NCBI RefSeq assembly: GCF_013912065.1 | Contig: NZ_JACESA010000007.1 | Coordinates: 124,001-188,000 of the forward strand | DNA: 64,000 nt | Reading direction: 5' to 3' | DNA from: Brevundimonas sp. | GTDB lineage: Bacteria; Pseudomonadota; Alphaproteobacteria; Caulobacterales; Caulobacteraceae | Shown: piece after piece, positions 43,069 to 52,864 of the stretch | Layout: each line of letters begins with the position of its first letter | Position numbering within the stretch: position 1 is the first letter of the stretch | The notes under the pieces: generated by a model | Seen by the model: the letters and a program-made list of their open reading frames with translations, nothing else | What the model was told of the DNA's origin: nothing | The model's database searches: none | Made by a program: the position numbers and the translations under genes

Positions 43069-43737
43069 TCAGGCCAGGCCGGCCTTCTTCAGCGTTTTCC
43101 AGGCCTTGATCACACGTTGCAGCTTGGCTTCGGCGCCGCGGTCGCCGCCGTTGGTGTCGGGGTGGAAGCGTTTCAGCATCTCGTGATACCGCGCCTTGAC
43201 CCTGGTCTTGTCGGCGCCGGGTTCCAGATCCAGATCGGCCAGGGCCGCGCGTTCCAGCTTGCCGACGCGGCGGTCTTCCGTCGGTGATTGCGGGGTCTGG
43301 TCGCCGCGACGGCCGAACAAGCCGAAGCTGTCGCGCCAGGATCCGGCGCCGGTGGTGTTGGCGGTGCCCATTTTGGCGGAGAAGGCGGCGGCTTCGCGGG
43401 TGAACTTGCCGGCCTTCATTTCCCAGGTCGGACGACCGCCGGTCATGGCCTCGTTTTCCTGGGCGGCGCGGACCTCGCCCTCGCTCATGCCGGCGTAGAA
43501 GTTCCAGCCCTTATTGTACTCGCCAGCGTGGGCCTGGCAGAATTCATAGAAGTCGTTCAGCCGTTCGCGCGACTTGGGCGCCTTGGCGGTCGCGGCCTTG
43601 CGGCAGTCGGGCCACTGGCACGGCTTCTCGCCAGGCTTGAGGTGCAGGACGTCCGCCTGAGCGGCTTCCTCCTCGGCCTTCGGCGGCTTCACCCGAATGT
43701 CGGTGAATCGCGGCTTGTATTGAAAGGAGGCGGACAT
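43069..43737 (-). CDS. DnaJ-domain-containing protein with an N-terminal extension
   Basis: A 222-residue protein starting MSASFQYKPRFTDIRVKPPK; an in-frame ATG one codon earlier is possible. The N-terminal 75 residues contain CQWPDCRKAATAKAPKSRERL and FYEFCQAHAGEYNKGWNFYAGM, a small Cys-containing segment common to alphaproteobacterial J-proteins. The J domain occupies the last 65 residues (about 158-222), with KARYHEMLKRFHPDTNGGDR containing HPD. It should stimulate a DnaK/Hsp70; the client is unknown. It is divergent from bolA. Confidence 0.92.
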   Translation of the reverse strand: MSASFQYKPRFTDIRVKPPKAEEEAAQADVLHLKPGEKPCQWPDCRKAATAKAPKSRERLNDFYEFCQAHAGEYNKGWNFYAGMSEGEVRAAQENEAMTGGRPTWEMKAGKFTREAAAFSAKMGTANTTGAGSWRDSFGLFGRRGDQTPQSPTEDRRVGKLERAALADLDLEPGADKTRVKARYHEMLKRFHPDTNGGDRGAEAKLQRVIKAWKTLKKAGLA

Positions 43738-43782
43738 CACCCGAAGTGTAGTCCGGAATCAGACCTCTTCAAGGAAACGATC

Positions 43783-44073
43783 ATGTCAGACGGCCCCGTG
43801 GCGGCGATTATCCGTGAAAAACTCGAAACCGCGCTGTCGCCGCAACGGCTGGAGATCGAAGACGACAGCGGACGGCACGCCGGCCACCACCATGAAGGCG
43901 GCATGGACGCCAAGCCCGGCGGGGAGAGTCACTTCAATCTGTTGATCGTTTCATCGGCCTTTGAAGGGCAGTCGCGGGTTCTGCGACAGCGGGCGGTCAA
44001 CGAATTGCTGCGGGAAGAACTGGCAGGGCCCATTCACGCCCTGTCGATCAAGGCCCTAGCGCCCGGCGAGTAA
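43783..44073 (+). CDS. BolA family protein
   Basis: A 96-residue BolA/IbaG-type protein with the class II KH-like fold (IREKLETALSPQRLEIEDDSGRHAGH, then ESHFNLLIVSSAFEGQSRVLRQRAVNELLREEL). The single conserved Cys of many BolA proteins is not seen, but the His in GGESHFNL is present. Together with monothiol glutaredoxins it acts in iron-sulfur handling and stress. A clear AAGGAAAC ribosome binding site precedes the ATG at 43783. Confidence 0.94.
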   Translation: MSDGPVAAIIREKLETALSPQRLEIEDDSGRHAGHHHEGGMDAKPGGESHFNLLIVSSAFEGQSRVLRQRAVNELLREELAGPIHALSIKALAPGE

Positions 44074-44170
44074 TTCACAGCGTAGGATTGCAAGAAAAAA
44101 CCACCGTTCACTCCGTCTTAGAACCTTCGCCCTAGCGTCACGCGATCAAACAGGGTGGGGGCGCGGGCAT

Positions 44171-45991
44171 ATGGTGGAATCTGACGGAGTTGCGAAGGCC
44201 TTTCCCGGGGACCGCCGTGCGGGCGACCCGGCCCAGGCCCTGACGGCGATCCTGCAGACCCAGTATTTGCGTTATCTGATCATCGCCAGCTGGGCGATCG
44301 GTCTGCTGGGCACAGTGGCGTGGTGGAAGGCGGTCCTGTGGTTCATCGTCACCCTGGCCGCCGGCTCCATTCGAGGCGCGGTCGAGCGCAGGCTCAGCCA
44401 CCGGGTTGATGTGGGCTGGGGCATGGTCTTCCCCGCCGTGGCCACCGCCACGACCGCCGCATGGGCCGCAGCGCCGCTGATCGCCTGGTTTTCGAACAGG
44501 GCTTTCGGCCAACCCCTGGCCGTCGCGCTGATCATTTCCGGATTCGTGCTGGTGTTCGCCCAGTTGCGCAGTTCGCCCCGCCAAGCCGTCATTATCTCCT
44601 CGCCTTATGGCGTGGCGGCCGGCGTCATCCTGATCAGTCTCTGGGGAACACCTGAGTTCTGGTCGATGCTCGGCATCGTGCCGTTTGTCGTCGCTGGCCT
44701 GCTGGTCCTGGTCATGATGACCATGCTGCGCGAGCAGAGGATCGAGGTCTTCCAGGCGCATCAGGCCCATCTGATCGAGGAGCTGGAAACCGCCCGGGAC
44801 AAGGCGAACGCCGCCAACGACGCCAAATCGAATTTCCTGGGCGTGATCTCGCACGAGCTTCGCACGCCAATGAACGGCGTTCTCGGCGCCGCCCAGCTGC
44901 TGAGCGCCACGCGACTGGAAGGGGCCCAGCGCGAATATCTGTCGATCATCCGAAATTCGGGCGACAATCTGCTGTCGCTGCTGAACGACATTCTCGACAT
45001 GACCAAGATCGAGGCCGGCAAGATGACTTTCGAGGTCGTCGATGTCGTGGTCGCCGACCTGCATCGGCGGATTTCCGGCCCCTTCGAAGCCCAGGCCGAG
45101 GCCAAGGGTCTGACGTTCATTTCGACCTTCGAGGGGGAAGTCCCGTGCGTTGTCAGGGGGGATCCGCTGCGGGTCTGCCAGGTCGTGCAGAACCTGTTGT
45201 CAAACGCGGTGAAATTCACCGACAGCGGTAATGTTCACTATGTGGTGCGCGGCCGGCGCATTTCAGACAAGCGGGTCGGTTTCGAGTTTTCGGTGACCGA
45301 CAGCGGTGCCGGTATTTCGCCCCAGGATCTGGACCGACTGTTCCAGCCCTTCACCCAGGTCGACGCCTCGTCGACGCGTCGTTTCGGCGGCACGGGCCTG
45401 GGGCTGACCATCGCGCGACGCATGGCCAATATCATGGGGGGCGACATCACCGTCGTCTCGACCCTGGGTCAGGGGTCCTGCTTCACCTTGACGGTGGAGG
45501 CCGAGGTCGTGGAATGGGCCCGCCCGGTCACGGCCGAAGTGGTCGAGACCGAGGTGGCGAGCGGCGAAAGCCTGCGGGTGCTGGTGGTGGAGGATCATCC
45601 GGTCAACCGCATGATCCTGGAGGCCTGGATGAGCACGGCGTCGCATGTGGCCACGACGGCCGAGAACGGCCAGTTGTCGGTCGAGGCGGCCAACGACCAG
45701 CAGTTCGACCTGATCATCATGGACGTCAATATGCCCGTGATGGACGGCCTGACGGCGACCCGCAAGATTCGGGAAGGGCAGGGGCCAAACGCCGGGACGC
45801 CGATCGTCGTCCTGTCCGCCTCGGCGCGGACCGAGGACCACCAGGCCGGTCTGGATGCGGGGGCGGACGCCTATCTGACCAAGCCCATCGACTTCGGCGC
45901 CCTGGCCGAAATGATGAGCCGCGTTCCGGGCGGACGCGAAGCCGTGTCGCGGTCGACGCCGACGAAGGCTGATCGGTCCGTAGCCGCCTGA
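44171..45991 (+). CDS. Hybrid sensor histidine kinase/response regulator
   Basis: A 606-residue membrane kinase. Hydrophobic segments cover about residues 33-65, 82-105, 115-131, 141-158 and 165-187, giving roughly five or six helices with short loops, and there is no recognised extracellular sensor. A coiled coil (188-225) leads to the dimerisation domain with His228 in SHELRTP. The ATP-binding domain has NAVKFTD, DSGAGIS, FGGTGLGL. A fused receiver at about 468-590 carries Asp518 in IIMDVNMP. A ligand cannot be named. It ends before a terminator. Confidence 0.95.
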   Translation: MVESDGVAKAFPGDRRAGDPAQALTAILQTQYLRYLIIASWAIGLLGTVAWWKAVLWFIVTLAAGSIRGAVERRLSHRVDVGWGMVFPAVATATTAAWAAAPLIAWFSNRAFGQPLAVALIISGFVLVFAQLRSSPRQAVIISSPYGVAAGVILISLWGTPEFWSMLGIVPFVVAGLLVLVMMTMLREQRIEVFQAHQAHLIEELETARDKANAANDAKSNFLGVISHELRTPMNGVLGAAQLLSATRLEGAQREYLSIIRNSGDNLLSLLNDILDMTKIEAGKMTFEVVDVVVADLHRRISGPFEAQAEAKGLTFISTFEGEVPCVVRGDPLRVCQVVQNLLSNAVKFTDSGNVHYVVRGRRISDKRVGFEFSVTDSGAGISPQDLDRLFQPFTQVDASSTRRFGGTGLGLTIARRMANIMGGDITVVSTLGQGSCFTLTVEAEVVEWARPVTAEVVETEVASGESLRVLVVEDHPVNRMILEAWMSTASHVATTAENGQLSVEAANDQQFDLIIMDVNMPVMDGLTATRKIREGQGPNAGTPIVVLSASARTEDHQAGLDAGADAYLTKPIDFGALAEMMSRVPGGREAVSRSTPTKADRSVAA

Positions 45992-46035
45992 TTGAGGCAA
46001 GACGGGCGCTGGGCTGGACGGCTGACCTGATGACG

Positions 46036-46069
46036 AACGCCCCGGAGGGAAACCTCCGGGGCGTTTTTC
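46036..46069 (+). terminator. Rho-independent terminator after the hybrid kinase
   Basis: The stem AACGCCCCGGAGG, a GAAA loop and CCTCCGGGGCGTT leads into TTTTTCG. Confidence 0.92.
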
Positions 46070-46114
46070 GTTTTGGGCTGACGGCGACGCCCGACGCGCC
46101 CAGAATGGATAGTC

Positions 46115-47803
46115 ATGCGCGCCTTCGCCGAACTTCTTGACCGTCTGTCGTTGACCGCGTCGCGCAACGCCAAGCTGGTTCTGGTCCGAGACTATCTGAG
46201 GGCGACGCCCGATCCTGATCGCGGCTGGGCCCTGGCGGCCCTGACCGGCGACCTTAGCTTTGACGCGGCCAAGCCGGCCATGATCCGCAAGGCGGTCGAG
46301 GCGCGGGTCGATGGGGTGCTGTTCGGCTGGTCCTACGACTATGTCGGCGACCTGGCGGAGACGGTCGCCCTGATCTGGCCCGCCACGCCGGACCGTCGGC
46401 CCAATCGCGAGCCTGAACTGGCCGAGGTGGTCGAAGCGCTGCGAACCGCCAGCCGGAACGAGGTGAGGGGGCTGCTGGAAGGCTGGCTTGATGCGCTGGA
46501 GCCCAAGGGACGGTGGGCGCTGCTGAAGCTGATGACCGGGGGGCTGCGCGTGGGCCTGTCGGCCCGACTGGCCAAGACGGCGGCGGCGATGATGCGGCCC
46601 GAGACGCACAGATCTCCGCCGTCCGTGGATGCGCTGGAGACGATCACGCCGCTGGACCCGGTCGATGTCTCGGCCATCGAGGAGGTCTGGCACGCGGTAT
46701 CGCCGCCTTACAGCGACTTGTTCGCCTGGTTGGAGGGGCGCGCCGAACGACCCAGTCCCGATGCGCCGGGGCGGTTCCGGCCCGTGATGCTGGCTGTCGC
46801 TGTGGATGAGGCGGTCGACCTTCCGAAGATGGATCCCGCTGACTACGCCGCCGAATGGAAATGGGACGGGATTCGGGTTCAGGCGGTGGTCGAGGGCGGC
46901 GTGCGAAAACTGTGGTCCCGCACTGGAGACGAGATTTCGGGCGCCTTTCCCGACGTGATGGAGGCTCTGGCGTTCGAGGGGGCGCTGGACGGCGAACTGG
47001 TGGTCTGGCGCGACGGTGAGATCGCGCCTTTCGGCGATCTGCAGCAGAGGCTGAACCGCAAGACCGTCGACGCCAAGTCCCTGGCGACCTTTCCGGCGGC
47101 GGTGGTCGCCTATGATATCCTGGCGGACGAGGGCGGCGACTTGAGGGAGTGGCCTTTGAGCGAAAGACGTGCGAGGCTGGAAGCGCTGGTCGAAGGTCAT
47201 CGGGGATCGCGACTACATCTGTCTCCCCTGGTCGATTATGCGGACTGGGACGTTCTGGCCCGGCTGCGGGCCGACCCGCCGGTCGGGGCGGCGGCCGAGG
47301 GCCTGATGCTGAAACGCTGGGACAGTCCCTATCTGGCGGGACGGCCAAAGGGACCCTGGTTCAAGTGGAAACGGGACCCGCACGTCATCGACGCCGTGCT
47401 GATGTACGCCCAGCGCGGACACGGCAAACGGTCCAGCTTCTATTCGGACTACACCTTCGGCGTCTGGACCCTGGAAGGGGCTCTGACGCCGGTGGGCAAG
47501 GCCTATTTCGGCTTCACCGACGAGGAACTGAAGCAACTCGACAAGTTCGTGCGTGACCACACGGTGGACCGGTTCGGGCCGGTCCGATCCGTGCGGGCCG
47601 AGCGCGATTTCGGTCTGGTGCTCGAGATCGCCTTCGAGGGGCTGCAGCGTTCGACCCGGCACAAGTCCGGCGTGGCCATGCGATTTCCCCGCGTCAGCCG
47701 TATTCGCTGGGACAAACCGGCGCGCGAGGCCGACACCCTGGACGACGTTATGGATCTGCTGGCCGCCATCGAGGGCGGGGGCGGCCGGATCGCCAAGGTC
47801 TAG
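46115..47803 (+). CDS. ATP-dependent DNA ligase (cisplatin damage response family)
   Basis: A 562-residue ligase. Residues 1-200 are the N-terminal DNA-binding domain (LRATPDPDRGWALAALTGDLSF). The adenylation domain starts near 220 with the nucleotidyl-accepting Lys249 in EWKWDGIRVQAV, and DGELVVWRDGEIAPFGDLQQRL and EGLMLKRWDSPYLAGRPKGPWFKWKRDP are the other conserved boxes. The C-terminal OB domain ends the protein. This is the stand-alone LigC-like family that usually travels with an exonuclease, a helicase and PdeM, but none lies beside it here. Confidence 0.93.
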   Translation: MRAFAELLDRLSLTASRNAKLVLVRDYLRATPDPDRGWALAALTGDLSFDAAKPAMIRKAVEARVDGVLFGWSYDYVGDLAETVALIWPATPDRRPNREPELAEVVEALRTASRNEVRGLLEGWLDALEPKGRWALLKLMTGGLRVGLSARLAKTAAAMMRPETHRSPPSVDALETITPLDPVDVSAIEEVWHAVSPPYSDLFAWLEGRAERPSPDAPGRFRPVMLAVAVDEAVDLPKMDPADYAAEWKWDGIRVQAVVEGGVRKLWSRTGDEISGAFPDVMEALAFEGALDGELVVWRDGEIAPFGDLQQRLNRKTVDAKSLATFPAAVVAYDILADEGGDLREWPLSERRARLEALVEGHRGSRLHLSPLVDYADWDVLARLRADPPVGAAAEGLMLKRWDSPYLAGRPKGPWFKWKRDPHVIDAVLMYAQRGHGKRSSFYSDYTFGVWTLEGALTPVGKAYFGFTDEELKQLDKFVRDHTVDRFGPVRSVRAERDFGLVLEIAFEGLQRSTRHKSGVAMRFPRVSRIRWDKPAREADTLDDVMDLLAAIEGGGGRIAKV

Positions 47804-47809
47804 ACTGTC

Positions 47810-49222
47810 TTAGTCCGGGCGAACGACCATACAGGTGACGCGACGTTCCGACAGGGCGTCGCAGGCGGCTTTCGCGGCGTCCTCGGTCAGGCCCGTGAAG
47901 CGCGATCGGTACCAGTCTCCGGCGGTCTGGACGTTGCGTTCGGCGCTGGCGAACTGGCTGCGGAAGCGGCGGTTGACCTCGGTCAACCAGTCCGTGGCGA
48001 CTTTTTCATCCTTGAAGGCGCCGACCTGAACGGCCCAGCGTCCGGTTGGACGGGTAGCGCGGGCCGGTTCGCGGGCGGGCGGGGGCGCGGCGCGGCGGGC
48101 GGGTGCGCCGTTCAGCGAGGCGGTGAGATTGGCGGGCGCGCGCTGGGCCTGCGCCGTCGTCTCGGCCGCTGCCCGTTCAGAGGGCGAGGGAGTTATCCGG
48201 GTAGGCAGGGCCGCCGGCGCAGGTGCGGACGTATAGGCGACCGCAGTGGATTCGCCGCCCATTGCGTCTTCGTCGTCGGTTCCCAGCGAGGCGTAGGCGA
48301 CCGGTGCGCTGGGCGACAGGGCCTCGGAGCCGACGCCGAAGCCGCGCTGTTCGAAGAAGGTCTGGGCGATCTGGATCGTCTCGCCCTGCGAGCGGCGGCG
48401 TTCGACCTCGAAGCCGGTGTCCATCAGTTCGGCGACGTGAGCGTTGCGGCTGGCGCTGGAGCGTCCGCCCAGGACGATGGTGATCAGGCGGCGGCCGTCG
48501 CGCACGGCCGAGGCGGCCAGGTTATAGCCCGAGGCGTTGGTGTAGCCGGTCTTCATGCCGTCATAGCCGTTTCCGCTCGGCAGCAGCCCGTTGGTGTTGC
48601 GATAGTTCCGCCCGTTGTAGGCCCAGTCGTGCAGGCCGAAATAGCTGTAGTATTGGGGGAAATCACGCATGATGGCCCGGGCCAGTATGGCCTGGTCCCG
48701 CGCCGACGTCAGCTGGCGCGCATCGGGCAGGCCGTTGGCGGTGGCGTAGCGGGTCTGGGTCATCCCCAGCTGTTCCGCCTTCAGCGTCATCAGATTGGTG
48801 AAACGGGCTTCCGAGCCGCCGACATGTTCGGCGATGGCGACGGCCATGTCGTTGGCCGAGCGCACGGCGGTGGCGCGCATGGCGTCGTCGAGGGTGATGG
48901 TCTGACCCGCCGCCAGCCCCAGTTTCGACGGCGGCTGTGAGGCGGCGCGCGGCGAGATCGTCAGGACGTCGTCGACATCGACCTTGCCCTGGGACAGGGC
49001 CTCGAAGGTCAGATAGAGGGTCATCATCTTGGTCAGGGACGCCGGATAGCGACGGCTGTCGGCATGGCGCGCGAACAGGACCTCGCCCGAGGCCGCGTCG
49101 ATCACAATGGCGGCGTAGCGGCTGTTTTCCTGCGACTGAGCCTCGATCGGCCTGACGTTCGCGCCCAGCAGCAGCGAAAGCGCGAGAACGGCGAAAAGGC
49201 CACGGCGGAAGAAAGCGATCAT
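47810..49222 (-). CDS. D-alanyl-D-alanine carboxypeptidase with C-terminal SPOR domain
   Basis: A 470-residue peptidoglycan enzyme of the S11 (DacF/DacC) family. A signal peptide (MIAFFRRGLFAVLALSLLLGANVRPIEA) is followed by the catalytic motifs SLTK (about 62-65), SAND (about 117-120) and KTGYTNASG. A Pro/Ala/Arg linker (about 290-395) precedes a SPOR domain (GRWAVQVGAFKDEKVATDWLTEVNRRF) that binds denuded septal glycan. It trims terminal D-Ala from stem peptides. It is convergent with the ligase gene. Confidence 0.95.
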   Translation of the reverse strand: MIAFFRRGLFAVLALSLLLGANVRPIEAQSQENSRYAAIVIDAASGEVLFARHADSRRYPASLTKMMTLYLTFEALSQGKVDVDDVLTISPRAASQPPSKLGLAAGQTITLDDAMRATAVRSANDMAVAIAEHVGGSEARFTNLMTLKAEQLGMTQTRYATANGLPDARQLTSARDQAILARAIMRDFPQYYSYFGLHDWAYNGRNYRNTNGLLPSGNGYDGMKTGYTNASGYNLAASAVRDGRRLITIVLGGRSSASRNAHVAELMDTGFEVERRRSQGETIQIAQTFFEQRGFGVGSEALSPSAPVAYASLGTDDEDAMGGESTAVAYTSAPAPAALPTRITPSPSERAAAETTAQAQRAPANLTASLNGAPARRAAPPPAREPARATRPTGRWAVQVGAFKDEKVATDWLTEVNRRFRSQFASAERNVQTAGDWYRSRFTGLTEDAAKAACDALSERRVTCMVVRPD

Positions 49223-49314
49223 GGGCGGTTACGACCCTCTGTGAGCAGGGTGCGACAGGCCCCCCGGCCGACGCGACTGAATGACTAGCATAGGAAGCGT
49301 GGGTTTCATGGTGG

Positions 49315-49330
49315 TTAACCGCCCGTCAAC
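49315..49330. promoter_or_regulatory. TTAA-N7-TCAAC, imperfect CtrA-like box
   Basis: TTAA at 49315-49318 and TCAAC at 49326-49330 with 7 bases between differ from the CtrA consensus TTAA-N7-TTAAC at one base. It lies in the 274-base dacF/phasin gap. Chance matches at this level are common. Confidence 0.25.
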
Positions 49331-49371
49331 GGGAATTTGAAGCGCCGAACCCGGTTATCGGCCGCGACATA

Positions 49372-49386
49372 TTGTGCAACGCACAA
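49372..49386. promoter_or_regulatory. TTGTGC-AAC-GCACAA inverted repeat, candidate PhaR-type operator
   Basis: A perfect 6-base inverted repeat around AAC sits 111 bases upstream of the phasin ATG. Its core TGC-N3-GCA matches the TGC-rich symmetry described for PhaR operators near phasin genes in Rhodobacter-like bacteria. The assignment to PhaR is inference. Confidence 0.45.
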
Positions 49387-49496
49387 AAAACTTGAAATCC
49401 CTTCGCGCCTGCAGCATAACTTGGGCCTGCGAGTTCTCCTCGCGCTTGAATTTCCGCCGTGCCTTTCCCCCAGACCTGCAACCCGGAGACATGATC

Positions 49497-49979
49497 ATGG
49501 CCGATACCGCAGAAACCGTGAAGAAGACCGTCGAACAGAACGCCGCCAAGGCCCAGGCTCAGGTCCAGGCCCAGGCCGCCGATTTCCAGGCCGCCGGCGC
49601 CAAGGCGCTCCGCGAAGGCATCGACAAGTCGGTCGCCTCGCTCAGCGAACTGAACGCCCACGGCAAGAAGAACCTGGACGCCATGGTCGAGTCGGCCACC
49701 GTCGCCCAGAAGGGCGCCGAGGCGCTGTCGCAACAGGCGCTCGGCTTCGCCAAAACCAACTGGGAAGAGAGCGTCGCCGCCAGCAAGGAACTGTCGACCG
49801 CTCGTTCGGTGCAGGAGTTCTTCGAACTCCAGACGAACTGGGCCAAGAAGTCGATGGAACGCTATATGGCCGAACTGACCCGCACGAACGAGATCGTCAC
49901 CTCGACCGTGAAGGATAGCCTGAAGCCCATCAACGAGCGCGTCACCGCCTCGGTCGAGACCTTCCAGGCCACGCGCTGA
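49497..49979 (+). CDS. Phasin family protein
   Basis: A 160-residue, almost wholly helical protein of the phasin_2 type. It has the heptad-like MADTAETVKKTVEQNAAKAQAQVQAQAADFQ start, the LDAMVESATVAQKGAEALSQQ core, and the FFELQTNWAKKSMERYMAELTRTNEIVTS segment typical of the family. Phasins coat polyhydroxyalkanoate granules. The ATG at 49497 is chosen because GGAG at 49485-49488 gives an 8-base spacing; the ATG at 49491 would leave only 2. Confidence 0.92.
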   Translation: MADTAETVKKTVEQNAAKAQAQVQAQAADFQAAGAKALREGIDKSVASLSELNAHGKKNLDAMVESATVAQKGAEALSQQALGFAKTNWEESVAASKELSTARSVQEFFELQTNWAKKSMERYMAELTRTNEIVTSTVKDSLKPINERVTASVETFQATR

Positions 49980-50004
49980 GCGCGGCGACCACGAACGGAC
50001 AGGA

Positions 50005-50036
50005 AAGGCCCCGGGGGAAGCTCCGGGGTCTTTTTC
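50005..50036 (+). terminator. Rho-independent terminator after the phasin gene
   Basis: The stem AGGCCCCGG, a loop, and CCGGGGTCT leads into TTTTTCG, separating the phasin gene from clpS. Confidence 0.88.
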
Positions 50037-50146
50037 GTTCTGGATCCAAGGTTTGCGGTTCACGAAACCTGTGACTGGACGCCGCTTCAATTCAGGCCAT
50101 CATTCCCTATCTGATAGCCAAGACGACTCCCGATTACGGAACACGA

Positions 50147-50476
50147 ATGCCCATACAAAGGCCCGGTGAAACCGGGGGCGGTCAAGGCACCGCCACCGTC
50201 ACCGAAACAAAGCCGAAGCTTCAGAAGCCCTCGCTCTATCGGGTGCTGATTCTGAACGACGATTATTCGCCGATGGAATTCGTCGTCTATGTGCTCGAGC
50301 GGTTCTTCCAGAAGAGCCGGGAAGAAGCCACCCGCATCATGCTGCATGTGCATCAGCATGGCGTGGGGGTGTGCGGCGTCTTCACCTATGAGGTCGCCGA
50401 GACCAAGGTCGCGCAGGTCATCGAAACCGCGCGCCGCCACCAGCACCCGCTGCAATGCACGATGGAAAAGGACTGA
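50147..50476 (+). CDS. clpS: ATP-dependent Clp protease adaptor ClpS
   Basis: A 109-residue N-recognin that hands N-degron substrates to ClpA. The flexible N-terminal extension (about 1-30) precedes the folded core [58 protein letters not shown]. The Asn-Asp-Asp and His residues that hold the N-terminal amine of the substrate are all kept. clpA follows 13 bases later. Confidence 0.97.
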   Translation: MPIQRPGETGGGQGTATVTETKPKLQKPSLYRVLILNDDYSPMEFVVYVLERFFQKSREEATRIMLHVHQHGVGVCGVFTYEVAETKVAQVIETARRHQHPLQCTMEKD

Positions 50477-50489
50477 GAGGAGCCTCCCG

Positions 50490-52793
50490 ATGCCTTCATT
50501 TTCCCGTCCTCTCGAAGAAACCCTGCACCGCGCCGTCGGCTACGCCAACGAGCGCAGGCATGAGTATGCGACGCTCGAGCACCTGCTGCTCGCGCTGATC
50601 GACGATCCCGACGCCACCGGCGTGATGCGGGCCTGCAATGTCGATCTGACCGCGCTGAAGGCGGCGCTGACCCTCTATGTCGACAACGACCTCGCCGCCC
50701 TGGCCACGGCCGACGGCGAGGACGCCAAGCCGACCGCCGGCTTCCAGCGCGTGATCCAGCGCGCGGTGATCCATGTCCAATCGTCGGGCCGCGAGGAAGT
50801 GTCCGGCGCGAACGTGCTGGTCGCGATCTTCTCCGAACGCGAGAGCCACGCCGCCTACTTCCTGCAGGAGCAGGACATGACCCGTTACGACGCGGTCAAC
50901 TTCATCGCCCACGGCATCGCCAAGAAGGCGGGCGCCGGCGAGACCCGTCCGGCCAAGGGCGCTTCGCCCGAGGAGACGGAGGACCAGTCGGCCGTCAAGT
51001 CGGGCGGCGAGGCGCTGGAAGCCTATTGCGTCGACCTCAACGAGAAGTCGCGTCAGGGCAAGGTCGATCCGCTGATCGGGCGCCAGGCCGAGGTCGAGCG
51101 CTCGATCCAGATCCTGTGCCGCCGGACCAAAAACAACCCGCTGCTGGTCGGCGATCCCGGCGTCGGCAAGACCGCCATCGCCGAGGGCCTGGCCCGCAAG
51201 ATCGTCAACGGCGAAGTGCCTGACGTCCTGAAGGACGCCACCATCTATTCGCTCGACATGGGCGCCTTGCTGGCCGGCACCCGCTATCGCGGCGACTTCG
51301 AGGAGCGGCTGAAACAGGTCGTCAAGGAGCTGGAGAGCCACGACAACGCCGTGCTCTTCATCGACGAGATCCACACGGTGATCGGCGCCGGCGCGACCTC
51401 GGGCGGGGCGATGGACGCCTCCAACCTGCTGAAGCCGGCCCTGGCCTCGGGCTCGCTGCGCTGCATGGGTTCGACGACCTACAAGGAATATCGCCAGCAC
51501 TTTGAGAAGGACCGCGCCCTGGTGCGTCGCTTCCAGAAGATCGACGTCAACGAGCCGACGGTCGAGGATACGGTGAAGATCCTGAAGGGTCTGAAGACTT
51601 ACTACGAGCAGCACCACAAGGTCCGCTACACCGACAGCGCCATCCGCACCGCGGTCGAGCTTTCGGCTCGCTACATGACCGACCGTAAACTGCCGGACAA
51701 GGCGATCGACGTGATCGACGAGGCCGGGGCGTCGCAGATGCTGCTGACCGAATCCAAGCGCAAGAAGGTGATCGGCCAGAAGGAGGTCGAGACGGTCATC
51801 GCCAAGATGGCCCGCATCCCGGCCAAGTCGGTGTCCAAGTCCGACACCGAGAGCCTGCGTGAGCTGCAGGTCGATCTGAACCGCGTCGTCTTCGGCCAGG
51901 AACAGGCGATCGAACAGGTCTCGGCGGCGATGAAGCTGGCGCGGGCGGGTCTGCGTGACCCGAACAAGCCGATCGGCAGCTTCCTGTTCAGCGGCCCGAC
52001 CGGCGTCGGCAAGACCGAAGTCGCCAAGCAACTCGCCGCCACCCTGGGCATCGAGATGCAGCGGTTCGACATGTCGGAATATATGGAGCGCCATACGGTC
52101 AGCCGACTGATCGGCGCCCCTCCCGGCTATGTCGGCCACGACCAGGGCGGTCTGCTGACCGACGCCGTGGATCAGCATCCGCACGCCGTCATCCTGCTGG
52201 ACGAGATCGAGAAGGCGCACCCGGACGTCTACAACATCCTGCTGCAGGTGATGGACAACGGCATGCTGACCGACGCGGTCGGCAAGAAGGTGGACTTCAG
52301 GAACGTCATCCTGATCATGACCACCAACGCCGGGGCGGCTGACAACGCCCGCGCCTCCATCGGCTTCGGCCGGGGCAAGGTCGAGGGCGAGGACGACAAG
52401 GCCATCCAGCGCCTGTTTGCGCCGGAGTTCAGGAACCGCCTGGACGCCATCGTGGCCTTCAAGCCGCTGGGCGCCGACACGATCCGCTCGGTGGTGACCA
52501 AGTTCGTGCTGCAGCTGGAGGCCCAGCTGGCGGACCGCAACATCACCATCGAACTGACCGACGAGGCGGCCGACTGGCTGGCCAAGAACGGCTTCGACGA
52601 ACTGTACGGCGCGCGTCCTCTGGCGCGGGTCATTCAGGACTCGATCAAGAAGCCTCTGGCCGACGACATCCTGTTCGGGCGTCTGACGCGCGGCGGACAC
52701 GTCAAGGTCCAGCTGAAGGACGGCAAGATCGACTTCGACGTCAAGAGCACCGGCGGGGCGCCGGCGAAGGCCGAGGAAGAAGAGACGGCCTGA
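50490..52793 (+). CDS. clpA: ATP-dependent Clp protease ATP-binding subunit ClpA
   Basis: A 767-residue AAA+ unfoldase partner of ClpP. The N domain (1-150; [36 protein letters not shown]) binds ClpS. The first ATPase module has GDPGVGKT and [10 protein letters not shown]; the second has GPTGVGKT and [12 protein letters not shown], and the ClpP-contact loop includes IGF in ASIGFGRGK. The ATG at 50490 gives the standard N-terminus; a longer frame overlapping clpS is a shadow. It is co-transcribed with clpS and ends in a terminator. Confidence 0.98.
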   Translation: MPSFSRPLEETLHRAVGYANERRHEYATLEHLLLALIDDPDATGVMRACNVDLTALKAALTLYVDNDLAALATADGEDAKPTAGFQRVIQRAVIHVQSSGREEVSGANVLVAIFSERESHAAYFLQEQDMTRYDAVNFIAHGIAKKAGAGETRPAKGASPEETEDQSAVKSGGEALEAYCVDLNEKSRQGKVDPLIGRQAEVERSIQILCRRTKNNPLLVGDPGVGKTAIAEGLARKIVNGEVPDVLKDATIYSLDMGALLAGTRYRGDFEERLKQVVKELESHDNAVLFIDEIHTVIGAGATSGGAMDASNLLKPALASGSLRCMGSTTYKEYRQHFEKDRALVRRFQKIDVNEPTVEDTVKILKGLKTYYEQHHKVRYTDSAIRTAVELSARYMTDRKLPDKAIDVIDEAGASQMLLTESKRKKVIGQKEVETVIAKMARIPAKSVSKSDTESLRELQVDLNRVVFGQEQAIEQVSAAMKLARAGLRDPNKPIGSFLFSGPTGVGKTEVAKQLAATLGIEMQRFDMSEYMERHTVSRLIGAPPGYVGHDQGGLLTDAVDQHPHAVILLDEIEKAHPDVYNILLQVMDNGMLTDAVGKKVDFRNVILIMTTNAGAADNARASIGFGRGKVEGEDDKAIQRLFAPEFRNRLDAIVAFKPLGADTIRSVVTKFVLQLEAQLADRNITIELTDEAADWLAKNGFDELYGARPLARVIQDSIKKPLADDILFGRLTRGGHVKVQLKDGKIDFDVKSTGGAPAKAEEEETA

Positions 52794-52806
52794 TCAGGTC
52801 GGATCG

Positions 52807-52838
52807 GGGCCCGGACGGAGACGTCCGGGCCCTTTTTC
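52807..52838 (+). terminator. Rho-independent terminator after clpA
   Basis: A 10-base perfect stem GGGCCCGGAC/GTCCGGGCCC with a GGAGAC loop is followed by TTTTTC. Confidence 0.93.
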
Positions 52839-52864
52839 ATGCCGGAACGTCAGGGGAGGACGAC

